A stretch of 47,447 nt of DNA, from assembly GCA_017525505.1 (NCBI GenBank), contig JAFXSR010000061.1, positions 1 through 47,447 of the forward strand, given 5' to 3'. Origin of the DNA: Bacteroidales bacterium (GTDB lineage: Bacteria; Bacteroidota; Bacteroidia; Bacteroidales; WCHB1-69). Below are positions 44,601-47,447 of the stretch, piece by piece. The translations under genes were made by a program, and so were the position numbers. Within the stretch, counting starts at the first letter, position 1, and each line of letters begins with the position of its first letter. Under the pieces are notes generated by a model. That model saw only the letters and a list, made by a program, of their open reading frames with translations, was not told the DNA's origin and searched no databases.

Positions 44601-44781
44601 CAATAAAATCTCATTGACACTCCGGAAAATTCCAAAAAAGTGATGAACTATACGATTAAAATGACTTAGCGACACTTTTCTTCCCCTTTTCTGCATCTCC
44701 CTATCAATAATTGTGCAAATACCTGATCTCCTCCTATCTCTGTATTTTTTCAAACAGAAGTTGCAGGTTTGTTCTTTTTTG

Positions 44782-44789
44782 TAGTTTTG
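44782..44789 (+). promoter_or_regulatory. Promoter of a truncated secreted-peptide gene
   Basis: TAGTTTTG with TTG at 44761-44763 (18-bp gap), followed by GC, about 50 bp before the ATG at 44839. Confidence 0.5.
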
Positions 44790-44838
44790 CAGAGTGATAT
44801 TACCGAATGGTGAATTTTATTTTTTTCTTACAGATGAT

Positions 44839-44931
44839 ATGAAAAAGTGTATCTTAATTTTTTTGTCTATGTTTGCGGTTGGGATATACTCGAGTGCACA
44901 AACGTTTGTCCACTTTGCCGATAACACATGA
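44839..44931 (+). pseudogene. Truncated secreted protein (signal peptide plus a few residues)
   Basis: MKKCILIFLSMFAVGIYSSA followed by QTFVHFADNT and a TGA: a near-perfect signal peptide with only ten residues after it. A second short frame starts at the overlapping ATG at 44928 and runs 42 codons (MTEFSKEIGLDG..., stop near 45054). Together they look like the remnant of a secreted protein gene that lost frame or most of its body, although a functional small secreted peptide cannot be excluded. It keeps a recognisable promoter. Too short for any family call. Confidence 0.5.
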
Positions 44932-45075
44932 CCGAATTTTCAAAAGAGATAGGATTGGACGGGAGATATACCAAAACTATCAGATTGAAAAACGAAGAGT
45001 ACAGGACTTCTAATTATGCTAACAACAGACCAAGATCACAGATGCGAATAATCTAGAGCGAATACTATTTTCGCG

Positions 45076-45966
45076 ATGCCAAGAGGTTACATTTACAAAT
45101 ACACATTCCCAGATGGCAAGGTCTATATAGGTCAGATACGCCGTCCACCAGAAGAACGCCATCGTGAACATTTTGACAATACAATTGGGAAAGCAAATCC
45201 GGAATTCTGGGAAGCGTATCAAAAGGTCGGTACACCAGAATTTGAGGTTGTTGAGACTTTTGAGTGCGACAGGGTTCAGGATTTGGTTCAGCAGTTAAAT
45301 GAGTCAGAAGCACAATACATTCAGCAATTCAAAGCAGCAAATCCGAAATATGGATATAATGTCCGGGAGAGTGCTTATGTCGCCATTCCAAGAGATGCTG
45401 TTCTGGATGCGGAGTTTGAACGAATATGGATTGAGCGGGCAGAAAAGTGGTATCCGACATTCGTTAGTGTCCAAAACAAATGTTTTCATACTTTTGAACC
45501 TTTGGATGAAGATGAATTGAAATTTTGTAAAAAGATTTTGAGAGAGAATGTTTTCCAAGGTGCTGTTACGGAATTGGGATTCGACTTTCAAAACTTAAAA
45601 GTAAATTCTGAAGACGCTCGCTTTTTCTTTTATGAGGCACTTTCCTATGCGGAGATGGTTTTCTGTGAGGACAATTGGGGAGAAATTAGAAACTACATTG
45701 AAGAAAACAAGGAAAAGATATTGTCGGAAAAACTTCCAGAGACTACAATCATACAGATTGACAAAAATGGTAAAGTTGTCAAAGAATATGTTAGTCCATC
45801 GGAGATAAGAGACGAATTGGGCATTTCCAATCTGAACAATATCTACAATGCTCTTGAGGGCAAACAACGGCACGCATACGGTTATATTTGGCGATACAAG
45901 AAAGATTTGGTTGAGAAGAAACCACAGGATAGAGATGGACAACTGGATATTGATTTTGGTGAGTGA
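45076..45966 (+). CDS. GIY-YIG nuclease with NUMOD1-like C-terminal domain
   Basis: A 296-residue protein. The GIY-YIG domain occupies about 1-95: GYIYKYTFPDGKVYIGQ is the GIY...YIG pair, R/H residues follow in RHREHFDN, a conserved Glu is in ESEAQYIQQF, and YGYNVRES ends the domain. The middle (about 100-220) is unassigned. The C-terminus (IIQIDKNGKVVKEYVSPSEIRDELG ... AYGYIWRY, about 223-276) matches the NUMOD1 DNA-binding module of homing endonucleases. This pairing suggests a site-specific, possibly free-standing homing or mobile-element nuclease rather than a repair enzyme. It stands alone among repeat DNA and degraded genes. Confidence 0.85.
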   Translation: MPRGYIYKYTFPDGKVYIGQIRRPPEERHREHFDNTIGKANPEFWEAYQKVGTPEFEVVETFECDRVQDLVQQLNESEAQYIQQFKAANPKYGYNVRESAYVAIPRDAVLDAEFERIWIERAEKWYPTFVSVQNKCFHTFEPLDEDELKFCKKILRENVFQGAVTELGFDFQNLKVNSEDARFFFYEALSYAEMVFCEDNWGEIRNYIEENKEKILSEKLPETTIIQIDKNGKVVKEYVSPSEIRDELGISNLNNIYNALEGKQRHAYGYIWRYKKDLVEKKPQDRDGQLDIDFGE

Positions 45967-46074
45967 AATGTGCGATTTGTAAAATGGTCTTTGTGTTGTA
46001 GTAATAATAAAATGTGTAAAAAAAAAGGAATTTCCTTCGGAAGGGATTACTGCCCTGCTGCGAGCGGAGGCAAT

Positions 46075-46130
46075 GCCGACGGTTGGGCATGAGGTTCCGC
46101 TGCACTCACGGTGTGAGTTGGAGGAATGGG
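46075..46130. repeat. 56-bp dispersed repeat, copy A
   Basis: Begins GCCGACGGTTGGGCATGAGG and contains the hairpin ACTCAC-GGT-GTGAGT at 46104-46118. Copy B at 47231-47286 differs at two positions only. Confidence 0.9.
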
Positions 46131-46194
46131 TGTGGTGTGGAGGTGAGAGGGATAGGTGGGATTTTGGATGATGGATGATGGGTTTTGGATTGAA

Positions 46195-46245
46195 GGTTAG
46201 AAAGGTTAGAAAGGTTAGGAAGGTTAGAGTGGTTAGGAGGGTTAG
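46195..46245. repeat. GGTTAG array with 9-bp period
   Basis: GGTTAG occurs at 46195, 46204, 46213, 46222, 46231 and 46240, separated by three variable purine-rich bases. Confidence 0.9.
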
Positions 46246-46362
46246 GAAGATTGTGGATGATGGATGATGGATGATGGATTGGAGGGTAATGATTTTCCGG
46301 CGGTAAGTGCGGCCGCACAGGCTCGTACGTCCCAACCGTCGGCCTGACCCTCGCACGCAGCA

Positions 46363-46977
46363 TCATGGCTGGATTTTCTTTTCTAGTTTGGCTAATTTCT
46401 CTTTCAATTGTTTGATTTCATCATCATTTTCCCGTTTTACCGAGTGTTTGAATTTGAACATGGCGAGGTTTAGCTCGAAGGAGGTTTCGCTGCTTTGTTT
46501 GGGGAGGATGTCGCTCATAATATCCTCTACCAGTTGTCCGCCGCGATGTAAGAGCACTTGTTGCTCTGTGCTTTTGTCCTCGTGCTGTGGTACTTCTACA
46601 ATGACACGCGACAATTCTTTTAATTTGGCGTAAGTTTCCACAATGGCGATGGTGGTCTCCACAGCCTTAGGGCTTTTCAGTATTGTGGCCAGCATATAGA
46701 GTCCTTTTTCGGTAAAGGCTTTGGGCGGATATTTCGAGTGTTGACCTCTACCACCCTCCTTTAAGGTCAAAATTTTTGACCTTAAAGATACAATCTCTTG
46801 ATTATCAAGTTAAAAAATATATCCATCTGGAAATTTCTTGGGGTTGTTACTTACAGCTTGATTTATTTCTTTGGTTTTTACACCATACAATTCAGCTACA
46901 TCTGAATCCAATATCACCTGCTGATTCCTCAGGTTGATGATTTTCTTTTCTACTTCGGGGAGTGAAATGTCGTCCAT
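46363..46977 (-). pseudogene. ORF6N domain protein broken by an in-frame ochre stop
   Basis: Starting at 46977 (MDDISLPEVEKKI), the N-terminus carries the ORF6N DNA-binding domain (NLRNQQVILDSDVAELYGV ... NNPKKFPDGYIF). A TAA then stops the frame at 46810-46812. The same frame continues without shift through LDNQEIVSLRSKILTLKEGG and the family-typical KYPPKAFTEKGLYMLATILKS to a coiled-coil C-terminus (DDEIKQLKEKLAKLEKKI), ending at 46363. A single-base change (for example GAA to TAA) explains the break. Reinitiation at the ATG at 46770 would give a protein lacking the DNA-binding part. Such proteins are usually phage or mobile-element regulators. Confidence 0.85.
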
Positions 46978-47007
46978 AGTATTAAAATTTAGGGTTTGTA
47001 CTGCCTG

Positions 47008-47015
47008 CAAAGTTA
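47008..47015 (-). promoter_or_regulatory. Promoter of the ORF6N gene
   Basis: CAAAGTTA on the plus strand is TAACTTTG on the minus strand, with CAA (TTG) at 47036-47038 giving a 20-bp gap. It lies 31 bp before the start at 46977. Confidence 0.65.
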
Positions 47016-47230
47016 CGACATCGAATTCTTAAAATCAAGAGGTAAAACGCTGTTAATTTGTTAAAAATCAATAGTATAAGAAATTGCAGTTTTTGTACAA
47101 AAAGATGATAAAAACGTGCAAAAAGGTGCAGATATGGTGTGATGTAAGTTTTAGGCTGTTGCGTCAACTAGGAGCGGCGGCTATGGAAATTTAGAAGTTT
47201 TTTGCCCTGATGATACGTGCGGAGGGCCCC

Positions 47231-47286
47231 GCCGACGGTTGGGCATGAGGTTCCGCTGCGCTCACGGTGTGAGCTGGAGGAATGGG
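47231..47286. repeat. 56-bp dispersed repeat, copy B
   Basis: Same orientation as copy A, hairpin GCTCAC-GGT-GTGAGC at 47260-47274. The A-T pair of copy A is a G-C pair here. Confidence 0.9.
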
Positions 47287-47289
47287 GGG

Positions 47290-47447
47290 GATTTTGGAGG
47301 ATGGATGATGGATTTTGGATTGAAGGTTAGAAAGGTTAGGAGGGTTAGGAGGGATTTTGGATGATGGATGATGGATTTTGGATTGAAGGTTAGAAAGGTT
47401 AGGAGGGTTAGGAGGGATTTTGGATGATGGATGATGGATTTTGGATT
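47290..47447. repeat. 63-bp minisatellite reaching the window edge
   Basis: Units start at 47290, 47353 and 47416 (the last one cut at 32 bp). Each joins GGATGATGGATGATGG-type sequence to three GGTTAG blocks. A diverged version lies at about 46169-46250, so the same repeat follows both copies of the 56-bp element. Confidence 0.9.

Larger units (their letters stand above)
46075..46343. repeat. 269-bp segment bounded by 13-bp inverted repeats
   Basis: GCCGACGGTTGGG at 46075-46087 is found exactly in inverted orientation, CCCAACCGTCGGC, at 46331-46343. The inside is minisatellite DNA. This could be a miniature non-autonomous element or two facing repeat ends. Confidence 0.6.
45967..46362. other. 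Intergenic stretch dominated by repeats
   Basis: No gene. It holds the first copy of the 56-bp element (46075-46130), a GGATGAT-rich minisatellite, six GGTTAG blocks at exact 9-bp spacing (46195-46245), and an inverted 13-bp copy of the element's left end (46331-46343). Long frames that run across it on the minus strand are low-complexity shadows. Confidence 0.75.

Noticed and set aside
46020..46055. CCTTCGGAAGG hairpin beside an A-run as a terminator
   Set aside because: It could serve the minus-strand ORF6N gene, but lies more than 300 bp after its end with repeats between, so the support is too weak.
45595..46366. Long minus-strand frames through the GGTTAG region
   Set aside because: Low-complexity products (repeated Pro-Asn-Leu and Leu-Thr-Phe) created by the satellite DNA and antisense to the nuclease gene.

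Overview
The window comes from a member of the Bacteroidota, most likely order Bacteroidales. Three signs support this. Many genes have the Bacteroidota -7 promoter box TAnnTTTG, most often as TATCTTTGC. Two secreted proteins (the subtilase and the 1795-residue protein) end in a type IX secretion (T9SS) type A sorting domain of the YPNP...Y.I kind. Families largely confined to this phylum are present (two DUF5618 proteins, DUF4293, and the acpP-fabF-rnc order). Ribosome binding sites of the Shine-Dalgarno type are generally absent, as is usual in the phylum. I see no tRNA, rRNA, CRISPR array or prophage.

Layout. Positions 1-600 hold the N-terminal part of a REP-associated (Y1/HUH) transposase on the minus strand, running off the window edge, with a palindrome and a 27-bp in-frame repeat inside it. 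Positions 750-3790 hold two DUF5618 paralogues on the plus strand flanking a minus-strand trio (DRTGG domain, PHP phosphoesterase, HATPase). Positions 3987-6156 hold a DUF2442 gene and the queuosine precursor genes queC, queD and queE. Positions 6233-6705 hold a small toxin-antitoxin-like pair. Positions 6804-15275 are mostly housekeeping: dnaX (split by a frameshift), a secreted subtilase, a bifunctional (p)ppGpp synthetase/hydrolase, acpP, fabF and rnc. Positions 15300-17326 (minus) encode Nnr and a DUF4293 membrane protein, divergent from argS and an ABC exporter (17454-21093).

The striking part is 21253-43598, a 22-kb operon of four tightly spaced genes that all encode proteins with signal peptides. 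They are a 4774-residue modular giant (choice-of-anchor J, Fn3, four beta-helix modules, nine CARDB domains), a 393-residue protein of unknown family, a 469-residue protein ending in thrombospondin type 3 calcium-binding repeats, and a 1795-residue protein with 22 copies of a Cys-containing repeat and the only T9SS sorting domain of the set. A strong terminator follows at 43658-43691. I read this as a surface adhesin or matrix complex made as four chains, with the last one probably the T9SS-exported, anchored subunit; this is inference.

Positions 43700-47447 are an accessory tail: a VapBC-like PIN toxin and antitoxin, a truncated secreted peptide, a GIY-YIG nuclease with a NUMOD1-like C-terminus, an ORF6N-domain gene broken by an in-frame ochre stop, and a set of dispersed and tandem DNA repeats. 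One of these is a 56-bp element present twice, whose only two differences fall on opposite sides of one hairpin and preserve pairing.
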